NCBI GenBank assembly: GCA_036397095.1
Contig: DASWJQ010000034.1
Location: 1 to 27,171 of the forward strand
Source: DASWJQ01 sp036397095
GTDB lineage: Bacteria > Chloroflexota > Anaerolineae > Anaerolineales > E44-bin32
Reading direction: 5' to 3'
Length of the DNA stretch: 27,171 nucleotides
Shown here in pieces: positions 12,549 through 19,038 of the stretch; within the stretch, counting starts at the first letter, position 1, and every line of letters begins with the position of its first letter. The notes under the pieces are model-generated. The model saw nothing but the letters and a program-made list of their open reading frames with translations. It made no database searches and was not told the origin of the DNA. Made by a program: the position numbers and the translations under genes.

Positions 12549-13583
12549 ATGAATCCCGCAGCGACCGATCTGCAATCCCTGCCCAAAGTCGACCTCCATC
12601 GTCACCTGGAAGGCTCGATCCGTCTGACTACGCTCGTCGAGCTGGCCGAGAGGGGGGAGATACCCCTGCCGGCGAACCAGGCCAAGCTCAAGCGAATGGT
12701 GACGGTACAACCGGGAGATCCAGCCTCCCACGCCCATTTCCTGTCGCGCTTTGGCCGATTACGCCAGGTATTCCAATCCGAAGCCATCATCCGGCGTATC
12801 GCGGCGGAAGCTGTCGAAGATGCGCGACTTGACGGCGTCCGTCATCTGGAACTGCACTTGACGCCGCCGGCTTTGGCGCAAGCGGCCGACTTTGATTACG
12901 AAGACGTCATCGAGTGGGTTTGGCAAGCCGGCAGCAGTGCGGCAGGTTCGGACCTAAGCGTGGGTCTGGTGGTAAGCCTCAACCGGCACGAGCCGGTGTC
13001 GCTGGCCGAACGGGCAGTAGCGGCCGCCTTGGCTCAGCCGGAAGGTGTGATTGCTCTGGATCTGGCCGGGGACGAGGCGGCCCACGACGCCGCCCCCTTC
13101 GCCGATCTGCTCGCCCGGGCCAAGCAGGCCGGTGTGTTCATCAGCGTACACGCCGGGGAGTGGAACGGACCGGGATCGGTGCGCCAAGCGATCGAACTGC
13201 TGGGCGCCGACCGCATCGCCCACGGGGTGCGGGCGATGGAGGATCGCGACACCGTGCTGATGGCCCGGGACCGAGGCATCCCGTTCGCTGTGTGCCTGAC
13301 AAGCAATGTGCAGAGCGGGGTGGTGGGGGGCTACGCCGATCATCCCCTGCCGGCGATGATCCAGGCCGGCCTGCAGGTGTCGCTCAACACCGATGATCCT
13401 TCCGTATCGGGCATCCGGCTGACCGACGAGTACCAGCTGGCCGTCGATATGCTAGGGTTGTCGGTCGAGAGCATTCAAATGGTGGTGCTGGCCGGCGCCC
13501 AGAGCGCCTTTCTCCCGGCGAAGCCGAAGGCCTCTCTCGTCGACAGCTTGCAGCAGGCCTTTGGGCTATCTGCCGGCGAGTAA
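12549..13583 (+). CDS. Adenosine deaminase family amidohydrolase
   Basis: Predicted cytosolic zinc-dependent deaminase of adenosine or a related 6-aminopurine, 344 aa, usual family length. Metal and catalytic residues are present: HxH in KVDLHRHLEGS (H17, H19), SVHAGEW (H201, E204), RIAHG (H225) and SLNTDDPSV (D282, D283). CLTSNVQSG matches the family CPTSN segment with Leu for Pro. Paralogues in this family act on adenosine, adenine or aminodeoxyfutalosine (menaquinone pathway), and I cannot separate these. The ATG at 12549 is preferred over an in-frame upstream ATG at 12492, because the 19 extra codons are just translated repeat element A. No Shine-Dalgarno is visible. The TAA stop is the first three bases of repeat element B. 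Confidence 0.9.
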   Translation: MNPAATDLQSLPKVDLHRHLEGSIRLTTLVELAERGEIPLPANQAKLKRMVTVQPGDPASHAHFLSRFGRLRQVFQSEAIIRRIAAEAVEDARLDGVRHLELHLTPPALAQAADFDYEDVIEWVWQAGSSAAGSDLSVGLVVSLNRHEPVSLAERAVAAALAQPEGVIALDLAGDEAAHDAAPFADLLARAKQAGVFISVHAGEWNGPGSVRQAIELLGADRIAHGVRAMEDRDTVLMARDRGIPFAVCLTSNVQSGVVGGYADHPLPAMIQAGLQVSLNTDDPSVSGIRLTDEYQLAVDMLGLSVESIQMVVLAGAQSAFLPAKPKASLVDSLQQAFGLSAGE

Positions 13584-13773
13584 CCACCAAAACGCAAAGC
13601 TCACCAAGGAGTCAATTAGGAACACAAAGAAGAGCAACTGTGAGAACAATGGCCGGCAACCAGCACGCAGCCGTGATGAACCAGCCGATAGCTGAAGGCT
13701 GAGAGCTGACAGCGCTCTTCCTTTGTGTCCCCATTGTTCCCCTCCGTGTGCATCGCGCCTTCGTGATTCTGCA
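13581..13773. repeat. Composite heptad-core repeat, element B
   Basis: The left arm TAACCACCAAAACGCAAAG starts exactly on the deaminase stop codon. The centre has heptads GATAGCT, GAAGGCT, GAGAGCT and GACAGCG at 13687-13714. The right arm from about 13718 contains CCTTTGTGTCC and CCTTCGTGATTCTG, the inverse of the arm motif with substitutions. The element fills almost all of the gap to the ribosome site of the next gene. Confidence 0.8.
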
Positions 13774-13791
13774 TTCTTCAAGGAGTGAAAG

Positions 13792-14685
13792 GTGGACTTT
13801 GGCGACCTGAGCATCGAGCTGTTGACCGACGGCTTTGTCCAGGTGGACGCCGGCGGTCCATTTGGCCTGGTGCCGCGTCTGTTGTATGAGCCGTTCTTCC
13901 AACCCGACGCCGGCAACCGGATCCCCCAAAGCCTGACCTGCATGCTGCTGCGGTCGGAAGGCAAGACCATCTTGATCGACACCGGCCTGGGGCCCAAGCT
14001 GACGTCTAGGCAGGAAAAACGTTGGGGGTTGGACCGCAGCGCAGGGGGTGTCGTCGAGCAACTGGCGGCCAAGGGGATCACACCAGCGGCGGTCGATCTG
14101 GTCATCAACACCCATCTACATTGGGACCACTGTGGCGGGAATACCCGGTTGGACGGGGAGGCGATAGTGCCGAGTTTCCCCAATGCCACCTACCTCGTCC
14201 AGCGCAGCGAATGGTCGCAGGCGTCCCATCCCGACGCCAGGACTCAGGGTACATACTTCTCTAACAATTTCGAGACGCTGCTGGCCAGCGGTCAAATGGA
14301 GCTGTTGCAGGGTGACAGCCAAGTGACGCGCCATGTCCGCTGTGTCGTTACGCCGGGCCACACGCGGGCGCACCAGTCCGTCGTGCTCGAAGCGGGGGTT
14401 TGGCGGGGCCTATTTGTTGCCGACATGGCCTCCTACGCCGTCAATATGACCAAGACAGCCTGGTTGCCATCGTATGATGTCCTGCCGTTGGAGAATGTGC
14501 GTACCAAGCAAGTGTGGCAGCGCTGGGCACTGGAGAATGACGCCTGGCTTTTTTTCCAGCATGACCCGTTTACACCGCTGGCTACGTTGAGCCCGGATAC
14601 GGGTGCAGGCCTCGGGTTAGTGGTCCCAGAAGGCGCCGGGGAGCTTACTGGCGCGATTCCCACTCCGACACTGCCCACTGGATAA
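13792..14685 (+). CDS. MBL-fold metallo-hydrolase
   Basis: Predicted two-metal hydrolase of the metallo-beta-lactamase fold, 297 aa, cytosolic (no signal peptide). Ligands are complete: THLHWDHCGG (H108, H110, D112, H113), TPGHT (H190), VADMASY (D211) and FFQHD (H257). The architecture and the early MLLRSEGKTILIDTG strand resemble the quorum-quenching-lactonase/AttM-like and alkyl-phosphonate MBL groups, but substrate cannot be assigned. The GTG start has AAGGAG 6 nt upstream, just past repeat element B. Its last 41 bp overlap the 3' end of the convergent anchored-protein gene, so LTGAIPTPTLPTG is encoded antisense to that gene's tail. Confidence 0.88.
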   Translation: MDFGDLSIELLTDGFVQVDAGGPFGLVPRLLYEPFFQPDAGNRIPQSLTCMLLRSEGKTILIDTGLGPKLTSRQEKRWGLDRSAGGVVEQLAAKGITPAAVDLVINTHLHWDHCGGNTRLDGEAIVPSFPNATYLVQRSEWSQASHPDARTQGTYFSNNFETLLASGQMELLQGDSQVTRHVRCVVTPGHTRAHQSVVLEAGVWRGLFVADMASYAVNMTKTAWLPSYDVLPLENVRTKQVWQRWALENDAWLFFQHDPFTPLATLSPDTGAGLGLVVPEGAGELTGAIPTPTLPTG

Positions 14686-15388
14686 GCTGGCGAACCTGGT
14701 CGTCCGGCACCTCTTCCATCGGATAGCTCTTGACCCCGATGACAACCCGGATCGCTCCACCGGCGCTCTCGGTCAAGCGAACGCCGGCCACCGGCGACCC
14801 CTCTCCGGTCTTCTCAGATAGGATCGTATTAATCTGTTCGACCATCGAGCCCGCCTGGCTGAGCGGCCTGGCTTTCTCTTTAGCCAATTCCGCTTGGGCC
14901 GGAGCCGTCTTGACCAACCAGGCGAGAACATCGCTGAACAAAGTGCTGACGTCCGACCAGTCCTGCGACTCGCGCAACGCCTCGAAAGAACGGTAGGTCG
15001 TGTCGCCCACCCGCACGCTCAACCGGCCCGTTTCCGGATCCCGGACCAGCACGGCCGAGGCCGTGCTGGGGCTGGCCATTGGCGTCGGGATTGCCGGCGC
15101 GTCAGCAGGTTTGACCGTTGGCGGTAGGGCCGCCGGCTCGCCTTGTGGCCGGGCTGCCTCCTCTGGTTCTCCAGTCCCCTCAGGTGGCGTGGGAATATCA
15201 GTCGCCTGCTCCGCCGCAGCGGTTGTCTGGAGCGCGTCTTCCGCCGGTTCGGCCTGATCTCCGAGGGACGTGTCCTCGTCTTCCGCAGCCCCCTGGCGGT
15301 TGAGGAAGGCGGCATAAGCCAGCAGCGCCATGGCGATCCCGGCCGTGATGAAGACGATTCCGAGAATGAGCTGGTTGTCGATGTTCAT
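14645..15388 (-). CDS. Membrane-anchored protein of unknown function with acidic Pro/Glu linker
   Basis: 247 aa; I do not recognise a named family. Residues about 8-29 are one membrane helix (LILGIVFITAGIAMALLAYA) with a very short cytoplasmic or external N-terminus. Residues 33-110 are acidic, Pro/Ala/Thr-rich and low complexity. Residues 112-247 look folded: VLVRDPETGRLSVRVGDTTY, a helical part, and GAIRVVIGVKSYPMEEVPDD. Reappearance of 'VGDTTYRSFEAL' and 'IGVKSYPMEEV' hints at two similar strand-turn units. The ATG has GAGG 8 nt upstream. Convergent with the MBL gene, with overlapping ends. Function is unknown. Confidence 0.75.
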   Translation of the reverse strand: MNIDNQLILGIVFITAGIAMALLAYAAFLNRQGAAEDEDTSLGDQAEPAEDALQTTAAAEQATDIPTPPEGTGEPEEAARPQGEPAALPPTVKPADAPAIPTPMASPSTASAVLVRDPETGRLSVRVGDTTYRSFEALRESQDWSDVSTLFSDVLAWLVKTAPAQAELAKEKARPLSQAGSMVEQINTILSEKTGEGSPVAGVRLTESAGGAIRVVIGVKSYPMEEVPDDQVRQLIQWAVSEWESRQ

Positions 15389-15409
15389 CGGTTAGTCCTC
15401 TTCAACTCT

Positions 15410-15531
15410 CAACCACGAAGACGCCAAGGCCACAAAGGAAACTAGCTGGCACACAAAGTGTGGCTCTAGATGAGAGAATCACTTTGTGTTCCCCGCGTCA
15501 CTATTCGTGCGCTTGGAGCCTTTGTGGTTGC
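15410..15531. repeat. Composite repeat, element C (short core)
   Basis: The left arm CAACCACGAAGACGCCAAGG is followed by CCACAAAGG. The right arm on the minus strand is CAACCACAAAGGCTCCAAGC followed by GCACGAA. The core is short (AAACTAGCTGG, then CTCTAGATGAGAG) with no long heptad run. This copy has the best-conserved pair of inverted arms. The right arm lies inside the 3' end of mutM and is translated. Confidence 0.85.
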
Positions 15532-16348
15532 CTCTTGGCTGACACAAAGGGCAGAAATGGGTGCCTCGTTGGGCGACGACAATACGTGCAATGGGTTGGC
15601 CGCAAGTTGGGCATGGCTCACCCTGGCGACCGTAGACCAGGAAGTGGTTCTGGTATTCACCACCCCGGTAGACCCAGTCCAGGCTGGCGCCGTTCATGGC
15701 GATGCCCTCCTCCAGGGAGCGGCGAATCGAGCGCCAGAGTCGCTTGATTTGGGCCTGGCCGAGCCCGTCGGCCGGTGTGAGCGGATGAATGCCGGCCCGA
15801 TGTAGCGCCTCATCCGCGTAGATGTTCCCTATCCCGGCAACGAAACCTTGTTCAAGCAGCAACGGTTTGATCGCGCGCGAGCGCGGGGCAAGCTGGTCGG
15901 CCAGCGTCCGCACAGTGAATGAGTCCGTGAGCGGCTCGGGACCCAGGTCACCAAGAACCTCATCGGGCTGCCTGACCAGGTACAGCTTGCCAAACTTGCG
16001 GGCGTCACTGAACCGCAGTTGCCAATCTCTCTCTAAATGGAAGACGGTGTGGTCGTAGGGGCCCCGAGGCGTCTTCCCTGGAACTACGGACAGGTCCCCG
16101 GTCATCTTCAGGTGGATCAGGAGGGTCCCTTCGTCGAGTGGAAGGACCAGGTACTTGCCACGGCGCCGGACATCTTCGATCTGGCGGCGTTTGATGCGCC
16201 GCTTGAATGTGTCCGGTGACGGCGTGGCGATATGCCGGGGCCAATGGACCTCCACACGCTCGATGCGCAGCCCCGGAAGGGGAGGAGCGCCAGCCTGGCC
16301 CTGCCTGAGGTTGCGAACGATGGTTTCGACTTCTGGCAATTCAGGCAT
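15479..16348 (-). CDS. mutM: Formamidopyrimidine-DNA glycosylase (8-oxoguanine repair)
   Basis: Bifunctional base-excision repair glycosylase/AP lyase that removes oxidised purines, 289 aa. The catalytic N-terminus MPELPEVETI gives Pro2 and Glu3; Lys65 in RRRGKYLVLPL is the conserved beta-turn lysine. The helix-two-turn-helix is QGFVAGIGNIYADEAL (about 167-182). The zinc finger has C246, C249, C266 and C269 (CPTCGQ, HFCPLCQ). The usual family end is just after the last zinc Cys, about residue 272; here 17 further residues (GNHKGSKRTNSDAGNTK) come from the right arm of repeat element C, in which the TGA stop also lies. A TATAAT 8 nt before the ATG suggests a nearly leaderless transcript. Confidence 0.96.
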   Translation of the reverse strand: MPELPEVETIVRNLRQGQAGAPPLPGLRIERVEVHWPRHIATPSPDTFKRRIKRRQIEDVRRRGKYLVLPLDEGTLLIHLKMTGDLSVVPGKTPRGPYDHTVFHLERDWQLRFSDARKFGKLYLVRQPDEVLGDLGPEPLTDSFTVRTLADQLAPRSRAIKPLLLEQGFVAGIGNIYADEALHRAGIHPLTPADGLGQAQIKRLWRSIRRSLEEGIAMNGASLDWVYRGGEYQNHFLVYGRQGEPCPTCGQPIARIVVAQRGTHFCPLCQPRGNHKGSKRTNSDAGNTK

Positions 16349-16356
16349 GTCGGCGG

Positions 16357-16362
16357 ATTATA
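16357..16362 (-). promoter_or_regulatory. -10 box of mutM
   Basis: On the minus strand TATAAT is followed after CCGCCGAC by the mutM ATG at 16348. The 8-nt spacing leaves a 5' UTR of 0-2 nt and no Shine-Dalgarno, like the secA arrangement. Confidence 0.6.
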
Positions 16363-16479
16363 ACCCGACGGTCCTGCGCGCTTACATGGCACCTCGCTCT
16401 TACAAGGCTCTAATGGCGGCATGAGACAATTAGGCCTGTGCACCGTATGGCTGTCAACGGCAGCCACCGCAGAGAGGAC

Positions 16480-16914
16480 ATGGCAGTGGACAAACAAACC
16501 ATCATCGATCACCTCAACCACGATTTGGCCGGGGAGCTTAGTGCGGTAATCCAGTACCTGACCTACGCCGCCAGAGCGACCGGGCCCCATCGTCCGCAGT
16601 TGGCTGAGTTCTTCGCCGCCGAGATTCCGGACGAAATCGGCCACGCTCAGTACCTTGCAAAAAAGATCGTGGCACTGGGTGGTACCCCGACGACGGTGGC
16701 GCGAGCGGTCCCCGAAGCCAAGAGCAACCGGGAGATGATGGAGGCGGTCCTGGCGGCCGAAGAGCAAGCGATCGCCGACTACTCCACGCGCGCCCAGCAG
16801 GCCGAAGAATTCGGCGACAAAGGCCTGCAAGTTCAGCTTGAAGACATCGTGCGCGACGAAACCGGACACTTTGAGGAGACGCAGCAGATACTGCGCAATT
16901 GGGATTTGAACTGA
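16480..16914 (+). CDS. Bacterioferritin-like diiron protein
   Basis: Predicted cytosolic four-helix-bundle ferroxidase/iron-storage protein, 144 aa from ATG 16480. The diiron ligands are in place: E19, E52 with H55 (DEIGHAQ), E94, E127 with H130 (RDETGHFEE). These match the spacing known for E. coli bacterioferritin (E18, E51, H54, E94, E127, H130), offset by one. The methionine that binds haem next to the second Glu in Bfr is Ile53 here, so a haem-free form is likely. Bases AGAGG lie 2-3 nt before this ATG and 8 nt before an in-frame GTG at 16486, so the true start may be the GTG; earlier ATG/GTG codons (16438, 16447) add a segment without family character. The gene ends at a strong terminator. 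Confidence 0.88.
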   Translation: MAVDKQTIIDHLNHDLAGELSAVIQYLTYAARATGPHRPQLAEFFAAEIPDEIGHAQYLAKKIVALGGTPTTVARAVPEAKSNREMMEAVLAAEEQAIADYSTRAQQAEEFGDKGLQVQLEDIVRDETGHFEETQQILRNWDLN

Positions 16915-16932
16915 ACTGTCTCCAAAGCCAGT

Positions 16933-16963
16933 CAAAACCGGCCCGTTCGATGGGCCGGTTTTG
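16933..16963. terminator. Bidirectional intrinsic terminator
   Basis: A perfect 12-bp stem, CAAAACCGGCCC at 16933-16944 and GGGCCGGTTTTG at 16952-16963, has a 7-nt loop. The A/T ends give a T-tract on both strands. It sits between the convergent ferritin-like and comEA-like genes, 18 bp after one stop and 3 bp after the other. Confidence 0.92.
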
Positions 16964-16965
16964 CT

Positions 16966-17526
16966 TTAAGGCACCACGACCAGGTCGCGGATCGCCTCAA
17001 GTTTCGCCGGGCCAATCCCAGGAACGGCGAGCAGGTCCTCCACCTGTTGGAAAGGACCGTGTTCCTGGCGGTAGGCGGCGATGGCTTCGGCCAGACTGGG
17101 GCCAATGCCCGGCAGGCGCTCCAGTTCGGGGACGGTGGCGGAATTGAGCGCCAGCCGACCGTTGTCGATCACCTCCGCCTGGGATGGCGTGGGAATGGTG
17201 CCGGCGGCTACCTCGGCGACGGTCGGCAGATAGACGCGATCGCCGTCATGGATCGCCGCCGCCAGATTGATGGCGTCGAGCGCCGCCTGCGCCGAGGGGC
17301 CGCCGGCCGCCGTGATCGCATCGGCGACGACGGCGTCCAAAGGCAACTCGATGAGGCCGGGCGAGACGACAGCCCCAGCGACGTGGACGCGCATCGGCTT
17401 GGGTGTGGCAGGCGGCAGCAATTCAATAGGATGGCCACGAGGCTCGGCAATGAGGAGTTGGAGCACGGCGGTGGACAGCAATCCGATCAGCACGCCGCCC
17501 AAGAGCGGTAGGACCCGTCGCAGCAT
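16966..17526 (-). CDS. comEA: ComEA-like helix-hairpin-helix DNA-binding protein
   Basis: Predicted membrane-anchored DNA receptor of the competence/type IV pilus uptake system, 186 aa. Residues 5-27 are a membrane helix. Residues about 46-105 form an SLBB domain (MRVHVAGAVVSPGLIEL, GDRVYLPT). Residues about 125-186 hold the paired helix-hairpin-helix: LALNSATVPELERLPGIGP and VEDLLAVPGIGPAKLEAI, each with the PGIGP hairpin. The ATG at 17526 has GGGGGG 7 nt upstream; the frame stays open far upstream but that is antisense to the adenosyltransferase gene. A TATAAT at 17560-17565 (minus strand) lies 33 nt before the start. No comEC or pilus genes are in the window. Confidence 0.9.
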   Translation of the reverse strand: MLRRVLPLLGGVLIGLLSTAVLQLLIAEPRGHPIELLPPATPKPMRVHVAGAVVSPGLIELPLDAVVADAITAAGGPSAQAALDAINLAAAIHDGDRVYLPTVAEVAAGTIPTPSQAEVIDNGRLALNSATVPELERLPGIGPSLAEAIAAYRQEHGPFQQVEDLLAVPGIGPAKLEAIRDLVVVP

Positions 17527-17559
17527 CGTCAGCCCCCCTTGCGAGTGTCCGCTGGCCGG

Positions 17560-17565
17560 ATTATA
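17560..17565 (-). promoter_or_regulatory. -10 box of the comEA-like gene
   Basis: TATAAT on the minus strand (GGCGTATAATCC), 33 nt upstream of the comEA ATG, which leaves room for the GGGGGG ribosome site. It sits where the -35 of the divergent adenosyltransferase promoter would fall. Confidence 0.55.
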
Positions 17566-17583
17566 CGCCAGGCTACCGGGCTG

Positions 17584-17589
17584 TATAAT
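17584..17589 (+). promoter_or_regulatory. -10 box of the adenosyltransferase gene, leaderless
   Basis: TATAAT followed after 6 nt (CGCGCA) by the ATG at 17596. No ribosome site can fit, so a leaderless transcript is expected. Confidence 0.65.
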
Positions 17590-17595
17590 CGCGCA

Positions 17596-18153
17596 ATGCC
17601 CAAGTATTTCACCGGCAAAGGCGATGATGGTACTACCGGGCTGCTCGGTGGGGGCCGGGTCCCCAAGAACCACCCACTGCCGGAGGCCTACGGCGCCGTC
17701 GATGAAGCCTCGGCCGCGCTGGGCCTTGCCCGGGCGATGGCGGCGGACGAGGACAGCCGCCGGGTCACGGCCCAGGTCCAGCGTGACCTGTACGCCTTGA
17801 TGTCTGAGCTTGCGACTTCTCCCGACAGCACCAAGAGCTTCCAGACGATGAGCGCTGACCGTGTGCGCTGGTTGGAAGACCAAGTGGAGCATATCGGTGA
17901 ACGCGTCAGCCTGCCGAGTGAGTTCATCATCGGCGGCGACAGCCTGGCCGGCGGCGCTTTCGACCTGGCGCGCACGGTTGTGCGCCGGGCGGAGCGCAGG
18001 GTCGCCGGCCTGATCCACGATGGCACGATTCGGAATCCGGAGGCCCTGCGCTATCTCAACCGGCTATCGTCACTGTGTTTCGTGCTCTCGCTGTGGGAGA
18101 ACCTGCAAGCCGGCTTTGACATGCCCAGCCTGGCGCGGGAGCCGGACGAATGA
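17596..18153 (+). CDS. Cob(I)alamin adenosyltransferase, PduO type
   Basis: Predicted cytosolic ATP:cob(I)alamin adenosyltransferase making coenzyme B12, 185 aa. The N-terminal ATP-binding signature is clear: TGKGDDGTTGLLGGGRVPK, then EAYGAVDEASAALG. The C-terminal half has ARTVVRRAERRVAGL and YLNRLSSLCFVLSLWE. In characterised PduO enzymes the last motif is NRLSD, with the Asp involved in cobalamin handling; here it is NRLSS, and the usual FILPGG is FIIGGDSLAGG. The protein may therefore be altered in activity or belong to a divergent subgroup. Start at ATG 17596 follows directly from the -10. The stop overlaps the ATG of the DUF554 gene in ATGA, so the two are translationally coupled. Confidence 0.88.
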   Translation: MPKYFTGKGDDGTTGLLGGGRVPKNHPLPEAYGAVDEASAALGLARAMAADEDSRRVTAQVQRDLYALMSELATSPDSTKSFQTMSADRVRWLEDQVEHIGERVSLPSEFIIGGDSLAGGAFDLARTVVRRAERRVAGLIHDGTIRNPEALRYLNRLSSLCFVLSLWENLQAGFDMPSLAREPDE

Positions 18154-18881
18154 CCGGGACCCTGATCAACGTAGCCACCGTCCTGATCGGAGGTGCGCTT
18201 GGCCTGGTGTTTGGCGCCCGGCTGCCGGAACGCGTCCGGCACACGGTCTTGGCGGGTCTGGGCTTGTTCACGGCCGCCTTCGGCGTGATGTTGTTCCTCG
18301 ATACGGGCAACCCTCTGATCGTGGTGGCCAGCTTGCTGTTCGGCGGCCTGCTTGGCGAGTGGTGGGACATTGAACGAGGCCTGGAACGGCTCGGCGGCTG
18401 GCTTGAGGCCCGCGCCAATCGCGGTCAGCCGAATGGGGACAGCGCCCGCTTCATCCGCGGCTTCCTGACGGCCAGTTTGTTGTTCTGCATCGGGCCGATG
18501 ACGATCCTCGGATCGATCCAGGACGGCCTGACCGGCGACTTCGAGCTGCTGGCGGTCAAGTCGGTGTTGGATGGCTTTGCCGCCCTGGCGTTCGCCTCGA
18601 CGCTAGGCGTGGGCGTGCTGTTTTCCGTGATCGTGGTTTTCAGCTACCAGGGTGCGCTTTCCTTGCTCGCCAGCCAAGCCCAGGCTGTGCTCAACGAGGC
18701 CATGATCCAGGAGATGACGGCGGTCGGCGGCATTGTGATCCTGGGGCTGGCCATTAGCAGTCTTCTGGAAATCAAACCCATTCGTACGGGCAACCTGCTG
18801 CCAGCCCTGCTGTTGGCGCCGATCGTTGTCTTCTTACTGGAAACGATAGCGCCGATGATCGACTTGCTCAGGACCCCGTAA
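18150..18881 (+). CDS. DUF554-family integral membrane protein
   Basis: Polytopic membrane protein, 243 aa, about seven hydrophobic helices. Family hallmarks are seen: GTLINVATVLIGGALGLVFG at the start, LLFGGLLGEWWDIERGLERLG, FCIGPMTILGSIQDGL, LAVKSVLDGFAALAFASTLG and AVGGIVILGLAISSLLEIK, plus a final helix. The family (for example YdfK of B. subtilis) is common but its function is not established; a transport role has been suggested only by shape. Translation is coupled to the adenosyltransferase by the ATGA overlap. The TAA stop codon forms the first bases of repeat element D. Confidence 0.9.
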   Translation: MTGTLINVATVLIGGALGLVFGARLPERVRHTVLAGLGLFTAAFGVMLFLDTGNPLIVVASLLFGGLLGEWWDIERGLERLGGWLEARANRGQPNGDSARFIRGFLTASLLFCIGPMTILGSIQDGLTGDFELLAVKSVLDGFAALAFASTLGVGVLFSVIVVFSYQGALSLLASQAQAVLNEAMIQEMTAVGGIVILGLAISSLLEIKPIRTGNLLPALLLAPIVVFLLETIAPMIDLLRTP

Positions 18882-19037
18882 CCACAAAAGCGCCAAGGGC
18901 ACAAAGTGGGGCACCGGTGGCACAAAGGAATGCAGTCAAACATCAGTTATCAGCCATCTGAAATCAGCTGAGAGCTGTTTGCGCTTTTCCATCGTGCCCT
19001 ATGGAAACCTTTGTGTCCTCAGGGACTTTGTGGTTAA
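18879..19037. repeat. Composite heptad-core repeat, element D
   Basis: The left arm is TAACCACAAAAGCGCCAAGG, then GCACAAAG. The centre holds five heptads at 18942-18976, including ATCAGTT, ATCAGCC and ATCAGCT. The right arm on the minus strand is TTAACCACAAAGTCCCTGAG, then GACACAAAGG. The element spans exactly from one convergent stop codon (18879) to within two bases of the other (19039), so it is the whole intergenic region. Confidence 0.9.
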
Positions 19038-19038
19038 C

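Noticed and set aside
16117..16935. 272-codon minus-strand frame covering the ferritin-like gene
   Set aside because: Antisense to the complete diiron protein and to the start of mutM in another frame; no domain content.
16966..18018. 350-codon version of the comEA-like gene
   Set aside because: The first 164 codons are antisense to the adenosyltransferase. The ATG at 17526 has a ribosome site and begins the membrane anchor.
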